A stretch of 64,000 nucleotides of DNA from Hyphomicrobiales bacterium (GTDB taxonomy: Bacteria; Pseudomonadota; Alphaproteobacteria; Rhizobiales; Rhizobiaceae): assembly GCA_900470965.1 (NCBI GenBank), contig UCCS01000051.1:1-64000 (forward strand), in the 5' to 3' direction. A model generated the notes under the pieces. That model was not told where the DNA came from. It made no database searches and saw only the letters and a list, made by a program, of their open reading frames with translations. Below, piece by piece: positions 17,857-25,605 of this stretch; positions within the stretch are counted from its first letter, which is position 1, and each line of letters starts with the position of its first letter. The translations under genes were made by a program, and so were the position numbers.

Positions 17857-18461
17857 TTAGAAGACCCGTTCCCGCCCTCGCCGGCCGTGCTCGAATTCAA
17901 TCCGTCCATCCACCCATCTCGCCCAGTGCCTGCTGCTCACATCGCCGCGAACATAGACACGCACAGCTTCCCGCCCGCGATTGGAAACCACCGCCTGAGG
18001 TTCGAACCCCAGCCCGACAAGCGCCCTCTGCAGATTGGCGCGCCAGCCTGCCGGCAACCGGCTGGCATCCTCGCTTCCGCCGGTCAGGAGCCTGCGCACA
18101 TCGGCGCAGGGCACCATCATGTCGCCATCGGGGATCAGGTCGCGGATAATCTCGTAGGTGGGGCCGAAATCCATCACGCCCTGATGCAGGGTTTCGAGAT
18201 CTGCCCGCAATGCAGGGTCATCCAGCCACAGGGGTTCGCGCTCGTAGATCGTCATGACCTCGGCCCAGACCACGGCGGGCGGGCAAGCAACATCGTCTGG
18301 CCGCTGAATTCATCAAGCGCGAGCATTCCGCGCGCGTCGGGATGGTGTTCCAGCATCACGGTCCAATTGAGCGTGAGTCCCGGATGGGGATTGCCCTTGT
18401 CATTCGTCTTGAGCATGGCGAGCCAGTCGCGCGGCGGCTCGTGTGCGGTCATATGTGGCAT
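17857..18461 (-). pseudogene. VapE-type replication protein, internal deletion
   Basis: A 69-residue frame (18461 to 18252) has the N-terminal pattern of VapE/primase-helicase proteins: DWLAMLKTNDKGNPHPGL, then LALDEFSGQTM and ARPPW. A second frame (18273 to 17857) begins with VWAEVMTIYERE and WLDDPAL, the pattern near the C-terminus of the same family, and ends in a winged-helix-like tail. The helicase core that should lie between, several hundred residues, is missing, and the two parts are out of frame. VapE genes belong to phage satellites, prophages and integrated elements. Confidence 0.55.
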
Positions 18462-18492
18462 GAGATTTTCCGCGTAGGATGAAGTGGCGTTC

Positions 18493-18559
18493 CCTTCTCC
18501 CCGGCGGGGGTCCGAAGGACGGGTCGCGACCCGTGGCTCGACCCCCGCTGGAGAGAAGG
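18493..18559. repeat. Large imperfect palindrome
   Basis: The outer arms 18493-18512 and 18540-18559 match at 18 of 20 positions (CCTTCTC ... GAGAAGG). Inside lies a perfect 16-bp palindrome, ACGGGTCGCGACCCGT (18519-18534). It resembles the palindromic intergenic units of rhizobial genomes but is unlike the other repeats in this window. Confidence 0.6.
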
Positions 18560-18679
18560 CGACGTGGACTGTTTCGAACGTCGCCAGACCTATTCGGAAA
18601 ACGGTTGGCAGATAGAATCGCGCTGCGAGACAGCGTTCGACGCCTCCAAGGCGAAGTGGATGCGGAATAGCCGGCCAGT

Positions 18680-18750
18680 CAGGCCCCTTCTCGCCTCATC
18701 AGCGGTCAGCGCGCTCTCTCGCGTGCCGGAAACGAGGATATCGAACAACG
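18680..18750 (-). pseudogene. 3' remnant of a CUT2 sugar ABC ATPase gene
   Basis: The minus strand reads ILVSGTRESALTADEAR, nearly the same as the C-terminus of the ATPase at 24823-25605 (IIVSGTRESARTADEAR). A 27-bp run at 18709-18735 is identical to 24852-24878. No other part of the ATPase is present. It is a leftover of a related transport locus or of a duplication. Confidence 0.7.
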
Positions 18751-18783
18751 GCATGCGCGGTGGTCGCGAAGTCCCGCACGGCT

Positions 18784-19130
18784 TCAACCCATGGTATGCT
18801 GCTGAAAATTAGGGCACGCTCCTGAAAGCGCCGCGATCCGCCGGTATAGCTCGACCGTCCCGGGTGCACGATCAAAAACGATTGTCAGGCGGTAAACGCC
18901 GTCGTCCACGGCTTCAATACCGCCACCGGGCAGGCCCCAGCTTGGAAATGAATTCGTTCCACGCCTTCCGAAGAGGCCCATCGGGCCGAGAGTGAACCGG
19001 CTTACTCCAAGCCCCGATATCTTGAGGCAATCGCGTCGAATAGGTACTCGCCGCAGTTGCCGATGCCGATGGTTTGGGGAATACTCGTGCTCTGGCCCTG
19101 AAGGCCTGCGCGGTGACTGATAAGGGGACA
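18784..19130 (-). other. Possible coding remnant, unrecognised
   Basis: A minus-strand frame ends at 18784 and reads LPGGGIEAVDDGVYRLTIVF followed by APGTVELYRRIAALSG, which looks more like real protein than the usual shadow frames. Its 5' part overlaps the lipoprotein gene on the other strand and has no start signal. It may be the tail of a lost gene. I do not recognise a family. Confidence 0.25.
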
Positions 19131-19135
19131 ATGTC

Positions 19136-19282
19136 ATGCCTGTAAAATACCTTTTGGCCGCGGTAACGATCGCGCTTCTGAGCCTTTCAGGGTGCGCGAC
19201 CACCGGCACCGGCGGCGACAACACGACCTACGCAACTCCACTGGGGATGGGTCCCGTTCGCGGCAATATCGGTGGCTATTAG
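19136..19282 (+). CDS. Small lipoprotein, hypothetical
   Basis: 48 residues. AAGGGGA stands before the ATG at 19136. The signal peptide VKYLLAAVTIALLSLSGC carries a lipobox LSGC with the acylated Cys at about residue 20. The short mature part is rich in glycine and threonine. Such tiny lipoproteins are common and poorly annotated in rhizobia. Function unknown. Confidence 0.6.
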   Translation: MPVKYLLAAVTIALLSLSGCATTGTGGDNTTYATPLGMGPVRGNIGGY

Positions 19283-19369
19283 TAGCTGCTGATTTCCATT
19301 GAGAGCTGATCCACCGATGGGTTCGGGAAACCGGCCTGTCGATCACAGTTTTCGAACCCTGTCTGGTTA

Positions 19370-19435
19370 GAGCAATTCCAGCAAAAGTGCATAGCGGTGT
19401 TGCGTCCGGAATTGCGTAAAAACAAAGAGATAGAG
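19370..19435. repeat. Dispersed palindromic repeat, short type, copy 2
   Basis: The arms GCAATTCC and GGAATTGC flank GCAAAAGTGC-GCGGT-TTGCGTCC, followed by AAAACAAAGAGATAGAG. The same order is seen at 34871 and 42951. Nothing else is supported in 19283-19586 apart from a tRNA-end-like string at about 19341-19365. Confidence 0.7.
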
Positions 19436-19625
19436 TGGTTCCACACCCGCTTCTGGCTGTCTGCGGCTTCGCTTGAGCGGCAGGTCCGACAAGTGTCTCG
19501 GCATAGGGGCCGTAGTTCTCCCGCAGCAAATGATGGATATATGCTGCTAGAGGGAAACATTCGTAAAGCTCTGTCGCCGCGACAAGGTGAAGAGCTGTCC
19601 AGAAGCGGAGCCTGGGATTGCTTCA

Positions 19626-20309
19626 ATGGTACATAACGTGAGCGCGGGGCGCCGCCAAAACACCGCCGGTCTGCGCCGGTTCCTCGACCTTGAGCAGCAG
19701 CGCGATTGGATGCACGGTGAGACGATCCTGCACGATGCCGACGAGCGCTCGGAGTCCCTGGAATTGCGTCTCAAGTACGTCCCCAGGTTTGAGAAGCTGC
19801 TGCGCCGGCCGCAGGCACAAGCGGTTCTGGACATTGTCAGGCGCTACGGGAGCGACTGCATTCCGATCCCGCGCCGGACCGAGCGGCACTACTGGTCGGT
19901 TTCCTGTCTGCCGTCGACACCGGGCAAAGCCCTCGTTCGCGTCAATGCGAGCTGGATGGAGCTCTTCTCGCTCTATGCTGATGATGAGGACATCCGCGCT
20001 CTCTTCCTGGTGCATCTTTCCGATTTCACCACCGACCACTCGCTCGATCACGGCCAGGTGGACGAGGATTTCCTCGGGTCCTGTGTCATGATGCCTGATG
20101 ACGTCAGCTATTTCTTTCCCAGGGGCGAGGACATTTTCGGCGTCAAGGTCCGCGGCTTCTCCTCAATCGGCAGATTTCTCGCGACACCCCGTGCGTTGCA
20201 GGCTATCCGGGCATTCAACCTGACGCACATGAACCGTGGCCGGAACGCCTATCAGGCGAGCCACTGTTACAGGCTGGCGGATCACATGCTGGGCGACGAC
20301 GGACGTTGA
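19626..20309 (+). CDS. Conserved-looking hypothetical protein
   Basis: 227 residues from the ATG at 19626, or 240 from a GTG at 19587; neither has a strong ribosome-binding site. It is soluble, without signal peptide. The centre has mixed alpha/beta sequence (IPIPRRTERHYWSVS, RVNASWMELFSLYADDED) and the C-terminus is basic. I recognise no family. It stands alone, convergent with the monooxygenase gene. Confidence 0.5.
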   Translation: MVHNVSAGRRQNTAGLRRFLDLEQQRDWMHGETILHDADERSESLELRLKYVPRFEKLLRRPQAQAVLDIVRRYGSDCIPIPRRTERHYWSVSCLPSTPGKALVRVNASWMELFSLYADDEDIRALFLVHLSDFTTDHSLDHGQVDEDFLGSCVMMPDDVSYFFPRGEDIFGVKVRGFSSIGRFLATPRALQAIRAFNLTHMNRGRNAYQASHCYRLADHMLGDDGR

Positions 20310-20327
20310 GCAATTGAGTTCAGCAGG

Positions 20328-21935
20328 TCATCGACGCACGCCCTCGAGGTGGTCGACACGCATACCGATCCCATCCAGAACTTGGACAAGCCGGCCTTCG
20401 ATGTCGATCTCCGCGCTTGGCGCACGCCACGCAACGAAGCCGTCGGGGCGAACCAGCACGGCGCCGCCATCGCCCACGCCATAAGCATGAGGCCAGCGTC
20501 CTTCCGGGTCGCCGAGATCGCCGTGCGCGCCGAAGACATGGCAAGCGAGCGGGATGCCGCCGTCCTTGCGCAAGCGATCCGCCGCGGCGCGCCAGTTCGC
20601 ATCGTTTGCCAGCAACACGAAACCGCGTCCGAATAGATCCAGCGTCGAGAGCCTTTCGCCTTCACGCTCGATGACGAGATGCGGCGCGCGGGTGCCGGGA
20701 ACGCCGGCGAGTTCCGCGACCGGTTCGAACGACCGGTCGCGAGCGGCAGCCTCGAACACCAATGCGCCGGTGTCGTAGCGCTGTCCGAACACGACATCGT
20801 AGTCATCCACGATGGCGACGGCAGGCGGCAACCGCCCCGCAGGGTCCTTGAACCATTGCTGCAGACGGGCGAGCGCCTGTGCCAGCGTCGCGGCGATCAC
20901 CGGCCGGCGCTCCGCGTCGTAGCTGTCGAGCAGGCTGGCATCCGCCTCGCCGCGAACGACCATCGCGAGCTTCCAAGCCAGGTTGTGCGCATCGTGGATG
21001 CCCGAATTTCCCCCGAATGCGCCGGTCGGTGGCATAAGATGCGCAGCATCGCCGATCAGGAAGCAGCGGCCCGCGCAGAAACGGTCTGCAACGAACGCCG
21101 CCATCTCCCAGGACCGCGCATCGACCAACTCCGCCTTGACACCGGATCGGCCGGCCGCTTTTTCGACGAGTTCCCGGCAACGGTCGCGGTCGAAGTCCTC
21201 CGGTCGCTCGCCCCTTTCCGGAAAATATTGCAACGCCAGCAGCCAACGCCCGCCTGGACGCGGCGTGATGGTGGCGTTGAGATCGCTGACGAAGCAGGAG
21301 GTGAGCGGCCTGCCATCGATCTCGGCAGACAGGTCCGTGTCGAAGATGATGCTCATCCAGTGCTGCAACACGCCTGGGCCCTTCCGGTCGATACCGAGCT
21401 TTTCGCGCAGCGTGCCATTGGCGCCGTCAGCGGCGATCAGATAGTCGGCGACAACAGTTTCCTCCTCTCCGGTTTCGCGATTGCGGATGACAGCACGAAC
21501 CGAGGCGGGGTCCTGCTCCAGGGATGAAAACTCGGTATTGAAGCGAATGTCCGCGCCGGCCCTCTCCGCGTAATTGCGCAGGATCGGTTCCAGCACATGC
21601 TGGTCGCAGGTCGCGGGCTGTGTGGGACTGTAGGGCCTGGCGTCAGGCCATGCAACATCGCTCCATCGAATATCCGGATCGGCAAGGTTTCTTGCCCGTG
21701 CAATACCGCCGCCCTGCTGGTCGCCGGTGCGTTTGGCGCGGATTTCCGTCTCCAGCCCGAGACTGCGGAATATCTCCATGTTGCGCGGCGAGATGCCGGT
21801 GAACTTGTACTGGATCGAGGTGCCGGCATGACGCTCCACCACCATGCAGCCGACACCCTGATGGGCGAGGAGTGCAGCGGCCGTGAGGCCGTTCAGGCCG
21901 CCGCCGACGATCAGAACCGGGATATGCGTGCTCAT
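20328..21935 (-). CDS. FAD-dependent aromatic-ring monooxygenase
   Basis: 535 residues of the PheA/TfdB-type flavoprotein hydroxylases. The Rossmann motif GGGLNG is at about 11-16, the DG motif in AADGANG near 160, and the GD motif in IGDAAHLMPP near 290. A thioredoxin-like C-terminal domain follows. Such enzymes hydroxylate phenolic or polyketide rings with NAD(P)H and O2. The gene is divergent from a MarR regulator and probably repressed by it. The substrate is unknown. Confidence 0.86.
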   Translation of the reverse strand: MSTHIPVLIVGGGLNGLTAAALLAHQGVGCMVVERHAGTSIQYKFTGISPRNMEIFRSLGLETEIRAKRTGDQQGGGIARARNLADPDIRWSDVAWPDARPYSPTQPATCDQHVLEPILRNYAERAGADIRFNTEFSSLEQDPASVRAVIRNRETGEEETVVADYLIAADGANGTLREKLGIDRKGPGVLQHWMSIIFDTDLSAEIDGRPLTSCFVSDLNATITPRPGGRWLLALQYFPERGERPEDFDRDRCRELVEKAAGRSGVKAELVDARSWEMAAFVADRFCAGRCFLIGDAAHLMPPTGAFGGNSGIHDAHNLAWKLAMVVRGEADASLLDSYDAERRPVIAATLAQALARLQQWFKDPAGRLPPAVAIVDDYDVVFGQRYDTGALVFEAAARDRSFEPVAELAGVPGTRAPHLVIEREGERLSTLDLFGRGFVLLANDANWRAAADRLRKDGGIPLACHVFGAHGDLGDPEGRWPHAYGVGDGGAVLVRPDGFVAWRAPSAEIDIEGRLVQVLDGIGMRVDHLEGVRR

Positions 21936-22012
21936 GCGTTTCTCCTATGTTTGGGACACGACAGGTCCGCTCCCGGCAAAGCCAGGCTGCAAATGGAGGT
22001 TTATTACTTTGA

Positions 22013-22047
22013 TTGACAAAAATATTTGATGACTCAAAATATGTCAA
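22013..22047. promoter_or_regulatory. Probable MarR operator and overlapping promoters
   Basis: TTGACAAAAATATTTGA, TGAC, TCAAAATATGTCAA form an imperfect inverted repeat of about 35 bp, strongly AT-rich, in the 135-bp gap between the monooxygenase and marR. TTGACA is also a good -35 element for marR. Confidence 0.6.
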
Positions 22048-22070
22048 GATAGCAGCACCGGAGCCGAGAC

Positions 22071-22517
22071 ATGACACCCCCTCGCGATGCGTCCAACCTT
22101 GCCGATGAGGCCTGGCGCTTGATGTTCAACTTTCTGATGGGTTCGGCGCCGCAGCGTCTGGCGGCGCAGCAGAAGTATGGGCTGACGCCGAACGATTCCC
22201 GCGCCCTTTTCTCGCTCGGCGCGGACGGCAAGCCGATCGGGGCATTGGCGCGTGAATGGGGCTGCGATCCCTCGACCGCAACATGGCTGGTAGACCGGCT
22301 GGAGCGATCCGGCCTCGCCGATCGCATCCCGTCGCCCAGCGATCGACGTGTGAAGCTCGTGCGGGCAACCGAAAAGGGGACTGAAACGAAGACCGAATTG
22401 CTGGCGGCCTATCATCAGCCTCCGCCAGAACTGGCAAGCCTGTCGGAGAGTGATCTGGATGCACTCGTCAGGATTTTCGGGAAGCTGCACGCCGAAGGCA
22501 CTATACCGCGCGGTTGA
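22071..22517 (+). CDS. MarR-family transcriptional regulator
   Basis: 148 residues with the winged-helix core: PIGALAREWGCDPSTATWLV as recognition region and the wing IPSPSDRRVKLV. It is divergent from the FAD monooxygenase and most likely represses it until a phenolic ligand binds. Its 3' end overlaps the converging small gene by 17 bp. Confidence 0.85.
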   Translation: MTPPRDASNLADEAWRLMFNFLMGSAPQRLAAQQKYGLTPNDSRALFSLGADGKPIGALAREWGCDPSTATWLVDRLERSGLADRIPSPSDRRVKLVRATEKGTETKTELLAAYHQPPPELASLSESDLDALVRIFGKLHAEGTIPRG

Positions 22518-22731
22518 AGAGCCCCCGCGCGGCTTCCACTATGATACGCAGATGCTCCGGGTCGCGCACGCCTTGCCGATAAAGCTCGACGGTGATTGCG
22601 GCAATGCGCGCGGCTTCTTCGGAGGCCTTATCGACGCCCGCCTCTTTCAGAAGCGTGTCGAAAACGGGCTGGCACGCGGAAAGATCGCGGGCGTCGAATG
22701 GCTGCGGTTTTCGGACATCGATAGTCTTCAT
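22501..22731 (-). CDS. Small conserved-type hypothetical protein
   Basis: 76 residues from the ATG at 22731 (a TTG at 22740 is also in frame). It is a soluble, mostly helical protein with DARDLSACQPVFDTLL and an alanine-rich C-terminal helix pair. No family is recognised. It lies downstream of hsp20, separated by a terminator hairpin, and might be read through with it under stress. Confidence 0.5.
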   Translation of the reverse strand: MKTIDVRKPQPFDARDLSACQPVFDTLLKEAGVDKASEEAARIAAITVELYRQGVRDPEHLRIIVEAARGLFNRAV

Positions 22732-22741
22732 GTCGTTCAAA

Positions 22742-22768
22742 AGCCGGCGCCATCAGATGGCGCCGGCT
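22742..22768 (-). terminator. Terminator of hsp20
   Basis: AGCCGGCGCCAT (22742-22753) pairs perfectly with ATGGCGCCGGCT (22757-22768) around a 3-base loop. In the direction of hsp20 it is followed by TTTT. Confidence 0.8.
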
Positions 22769-22784
22769 CCTCCCCCTCCTCCGA

Positions 22785-23258
22785 TCAAGCGACGTTCTTT
22801 TCGCCTTCGATCATCTGCATCGGCGCCTGGGAACCCTCGGCGCTGCCGATCGCAATCTTGCGCGGCTTCATCGCTTCAGGGATCTCGCGCTTCAGCTCGA
22901 TCGTCAGAAGGCCGTTCCTCAGCGACGCATTCTCGACCCGAACATGATCGGCAAGTTCAAAGCGCCGTTCGAAGGAGCGGCCGGCAATGCCGCGATGCAG
23001 GTAGTCGCCCTGCTTCTCCTCCGCCTTCTGACCCTTCACGATCAGCACGTTGCGTTCCTGGGTGATGTCGAGGTCGCTGTCGGCGAAACCTGCGACCGCC
23101 ATCTGGATGCGGTAGTCGTCCTCGCCGGACTTGACGATATCGTAGGGCGGCCATGTGTCGATGGCCTGCAGACGCTGCGGATTGTTCAGAAGGTTGAACA
23201 CACGGTCGAAGCCGATGCTCGAGCGGTAGAAGGGTGCGAAGTCGAATTCGTTTCTCAT
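22785..23258 (-). CDS. Hsp20/alpha-crystallin small heat-shock protein
   Basis: 157 residues from the ATG at 23258, after GGAGGATTTGGTC. The IbpA-type N-terminus (RNEFDFAPFYRSSIGFDR) leads into the alpha-crystallin domain (VAGFADSDLDITQERNVLIV) with the closing LRNGLLTIELKREIP. It is a cytoplasmic holdase that binds unfolding proteins. A ROSE-like leader and an RpoH-type promoter precede it, so it should be controlled by heat in both transcription and translation. Confidence 0.92.
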   Translation of the reverse strand: MRNEFDFAPFYRSSIGFDRVFNLLNNPQRLQAIDTWPPYDIVKSGEDDYRIQMAVAGFADSDLDITQERNVLIVKGQKAEEKQGDYLHRGIAGRSFERRFELADHVRVENASLRNGLLTIELKREIPEAMKPRKIAIGSAEGSQAPMQMIEGEKNVA

Positions 23259-23261
23259 GAC

Positions 23262-23340
23262 CAAATCCTCCGTAAAGCGAGTTGGAAAGGAGACGCGTCG
23301 GAAACTGCGTCCCCGGCTTCCGGCCCCCTTTGGGCTGCCG
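23262..23340 (-). promoter_or_regulatory. ROSE-like RNA thermometer
   Basis: The leader carries TCGCT (minus strand, 23280-23276) directly before the GGAGGA ribosome-binding site (23271-23266). This matches the conserved U-Y-G-C-U element that pairs with the Shine-Dalgarno in ROSE elements of rhizobial small heat-shock genes. A second GC-rich hairpin (GGGGACGC region, about 23290-23315) lies upstream. Folding was judged by eye. Confidence 0.6.
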
Positions 23341-23350
23341 GCGAATATCG

Positions 23351-23379
23351 ATTTGGTTTGGCTTTTTTTGCCTTTCAAG
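23351..23379 (-). promoter_or_regulatory. RpoH (sigma-32) promoter of hsp20
   Basis: CTTGAA (23379-23374), 17 bases, CCAAAT (23356-23351) fits the heat-shock sigma consensus closely. It would give a leader of about 85 nt that holds the ROSE-like element. Confidence 0.7.
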
Positions 23380-23418
23380 AGGCTTCGAAAATTTTTTTGA
23401 ACGTTCGGCAGCGGCCCA

Positions 23419-23447
23419 CTTGAACGCCGAAAACAGCGAAACAATCT
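23419..23447 (+). promoter_or_regulatory. Possible divergent RpoH promoter
   Basis: CTTGAA (23419-23424), 17 bases, CAATCT (23442-23447) is a second heat-shock-like promoter pointing to the gene at 23501. The -35 is exact; the -10 is weaker than that of hsp20. Confidence 0.45.
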
Positions 23448-23500
23448 CTTATCCGCCTGGAGATTTTCCTCAACCGTTGAAAGTTTTTAGGAGATCCAAC

Positions 23501-23836
23501 ATGACAATCGAAGGCAAGACGACAGCCGGCCCGGCCAATGTCCTCGACGCCATTTCGGCGTCGCATATCCTGCATCCCCATCGGCACTTTTCCCATCCGG
23601 ACGAAGTGGTTGCTTCGGACACGATGACGACCGAAGAGAAGCGCGCGATCCTCGCCTCCTGGGCATCCGACCTTCACGCGGTCGAATCCTGTCCCGAGTT
23701 GCGCCATCCTCCGGGTGTCGCCTGCTCCATCCGCTACCAGGACATCCTTTCTGCCTTGAAGGCCCTGGATGGCAGCCGGCGGGATTTTGCCATGAGAAGG
23801 CAGACCCGCAAGCCGGTCTGCACCATGCTGGAATAA
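23501..23836 (+). CDS. Hypothetical protein, possible heat-shock gene
   Basis: 111 residues from the ATG at 23501, preceded by TTAGGAGATCC; the frame is open further upstream without a start signal. It is soluble and histidine-rich near the start (HILHPHRHFSHPDEVV), then has a pattern TMTTEEKRAILASWASD that resembles short rhizobial proteins annotated as hypothetical. CPELRHPPG follows. It is divergent from hsp20 and may share heat control. Confidence 0.65.
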   Translation: MTIEGKTTAGPANVLDAISASHILHPHRHFSHPDEVVASDTMTTEEKRAILASWASDLHAVESCPELRHPPGVACSIRYQDILSALKALDGSRRDFAMRRQTRKPVCTMLE

Positions 23837-23847
23837 GGGAGGCCGGA

Positions 23848-24144
23848 ATGCGACAGAAGGCGTCACAGTCTCCATCCGCTCCGGAAGGCAACCCGATCAC
23901 CGACAGGCTCGTTCTCGCGTCGAGATATGCGGAATGCCTGCGCCGGCTCTCGCGCTCGGCCGACCGGCTGCGCCACGGCGATCTCGGCGAGAAGCTGATG
24001 GAGATTGCCGGGTGCATGGACCGGATGAGCTACGACATCGCGATCAACGATGCCGGCGTCGAAATCCTGAGGCGCGCAGCACGCCTCATCGGCACGGTGG
24101 AAGCATTGGTCGACCGCAAGGCGAAGGCATCGATCCTGCACTGA
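23848..24144 (+). CDS. Hypothetical protein, second gene of the small stress unit
   Basis: 98 residues with GGGAGG before the ATG, 11 bp after the previous stop, so probably cotranscribed. It is helical and arginine-rich (ASRYAECLRRLSRSADRLR) without membrane segments. No family recognised. Confidence 0.6.
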   Translation: MRQKASQSPSAPEGNPITDRLVLASRYAECLRRLSRSADRLRHGDLGEKLMEIAGCMDRMSYDIAINDAGVEILRRAARLIGTVEALVDRKAKASILH

Positions 24145-24253
24145 ACGATCCGTGCAAGCGATTGAAGCGTCGGAAATCCGTTGCACTTCTGCGCCATAAG
24201 GCGGAGGTGTACTTTGGCTATCGCCGAAGAGTGCTGCATCGAACGAGAGCGAA

Positions 24254-24778
24254 ATGGGCGTCAGGAACTATTTGATCGAAGGCGTTTCCGGAACCGGCAA
24301 GACCTCGGTCGCCACTGAACTGCAGCAGCGCGGTTACCATGTCATTCACGGTGACCGCGAGCTTGCCTATCGAGGCGATCCCCATACAGGTGAACCGCTG
24401 GATGGTTCTCGGCATGAGCAGAACGATGTGGCCTTTGTGCAGAAGCACCATCTCTGGCATGTCGACAAAGTCAGGTCGCTCGCGGCCGATAAAAGCCACC
24501 CGATCTCCTTCTTCTGCGGCGGCTCGCGGAATTTCCATCGCTTCATCGATCTGTTTGACGGGGTCTTCGTTCTCGATGTCGATCCGGACACGCTGAAGAG
24601 GCGGCTCGCCGGCAGGGCCGAAGACGAATTTGGCGGAAAACCGGCCGAACGGGACCTGGTCCTGCGCCTGCATGCGACGAAGGAAGACATTCCCGGGAAT
24701 GCGACGACCATCGACGCCACCCGGCCGCTCGCCTCCGTCGTCGACGATATCCTGTCGAAATGCGCTGAGATCAGCTGA
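24254..24778 (+). CDS. P-loop kinase, adenylate/shikimate-kinase-like
   Basis: 174 residues. The Walker A GVSGTGKTS is at residues 10-18 and an Asp at HGDRE follows the second strand, as in nucleoside or small-molecule kinases. DVDPDTLKRRLAGR is the lid-like arginine region. Such short AAA_18-type proteins are often called nucleoside kinases without known substrate. It converges on the ABC ATPase gene. Confidence 0.7.
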   Translation: MGVRNYLIEGVSGTGKTSVATELQQRGYHVIHGDRELAYRGDPHTGEPLDGSRHEQNDVAFVQKHHLWHVDKVRSLAADKSHPISFFCGGSRNFHRFIDLFDGVFVLDVDPDTLKRRLAGRAEDEFGGKPAERDLVLRLHATKEDIPGNATTIDATRPLASVVDDILSKCAEIS

Positions 24779-24822
24779 GGGCCGCAATGTCCGCTCTGGC
24801 GCGAAGCGGAGCGGTCGAGCGA

Positions 24823-25605
24823 TCAGATCTTTCTCGCCTCGTCGGCTGTCCGCGCGCTCTCTCGCGTGCCGGAAACGATGATCTCCAGCACCTCATGCTC
24901 GTCAGTATTCCTGATGTAACGATCGCCGACATATTCGCCGCGCTTGAGGACCATGACGCGATCACCCACGGCAAAAATATCGACCAGGCGGTGTGAGATG
25001 ATTATCTGGGCGACGCCCTGTCTCTTCAGTTCCAGCATGGTTTCGAGCAGCCGTTCCGTCGCCATCACGGAAAGGTTGGCGGTCGGCTCGTCGAGGATCA
25101 CGACGCGCGGCTCGAACGAGATTGCGCGGGCGATCGCAACGGATTGTTGTCGGCCGCCCGACAGGCTTTCGACCTTCTGATAGACGGAGTTCACGTCGAC
25201 CTTGAGCCGCTTCAGCACGCTGTCGGCTTCCGCATACATCTTCCGCCTGTTAACGAAAGGGCCTTTGAGCGGCCAGCGACCAAGGAAGATGTTCTGGCCG
25301 ACATCCATGTTGCCGCAGAGCGCGAAATCCTGGTAGATCATCTCGATGCCGACGCCGCGGCTCTCATGCGGGCTCTTGAAGCGCACCGGTTGCCCGGCAA
25401 CGAGGATATCACCCGCATCGCGCTGGTAAGCACCGGTCAGGATCTTCATGAGCGTCGATTTGCCGGCGGAATTGTCGCCGACCAGGCCGAGAATCTCACC
25501 GGGATAAAGCGTCAGATCAACCTTGCGAAGCGCCTGCACGGCCCCGAAGGCTTTTTCGATGCCCCGCATTTCCACGATCGGCGCGGATGGTGTCGCCTCA
25601 GCCAT
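24823..25605 (-). CDS. Sugar ABC transporter ATP-binding protein (CUT2, single domain)
   Basis: 260 residues: Walker A GDNSAGKST at 43-51 (Gly is usual where Ser46 stands), signature LSGGRQQ at 149-155, Walker B VVILDEP. One domain, so it must dimerise. Its start overlaps the 3' end of the fused permease by 8 bp, so it is the last gene of a binding protein-permease-ATPase operon. The substrate is unknown, of the ribose/fructose/galactose class. Confidence 0.86.
   Translation of the reverse strand: MAEATPSAPIVEMRGIEKAFGAVQALRKVDLTLYPGEILGLVGDNSAGKSTLMKILTGAYQRDAGDILVAGQPVRFKSPHESRGVGIEMIYQDFALCGNMDVGQNIFLGRWPLKGPFVNRRKMYAEADSVLKRLKVDVNSVYQKVESLSGGRQQSVAIARAISFEPRVVILDEPTANLSVMATERLLETMLELKRQGVAQIIISHRLVDIFAVGDRVMVLKRGEYVGDRYIRNTDEHEVLEIIVSGTRESARTADEARKI

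Noticed and set aside
23682-23700. String TCGAATCCTGTC matching part of the tRNA-Arg T arm, a possible attachment site
   Set aside because: It lies inside the coding sequence of the 23501 gene, and only 12 bases match. A similar 11-base string at 46508 shows that such matches occur by chance.
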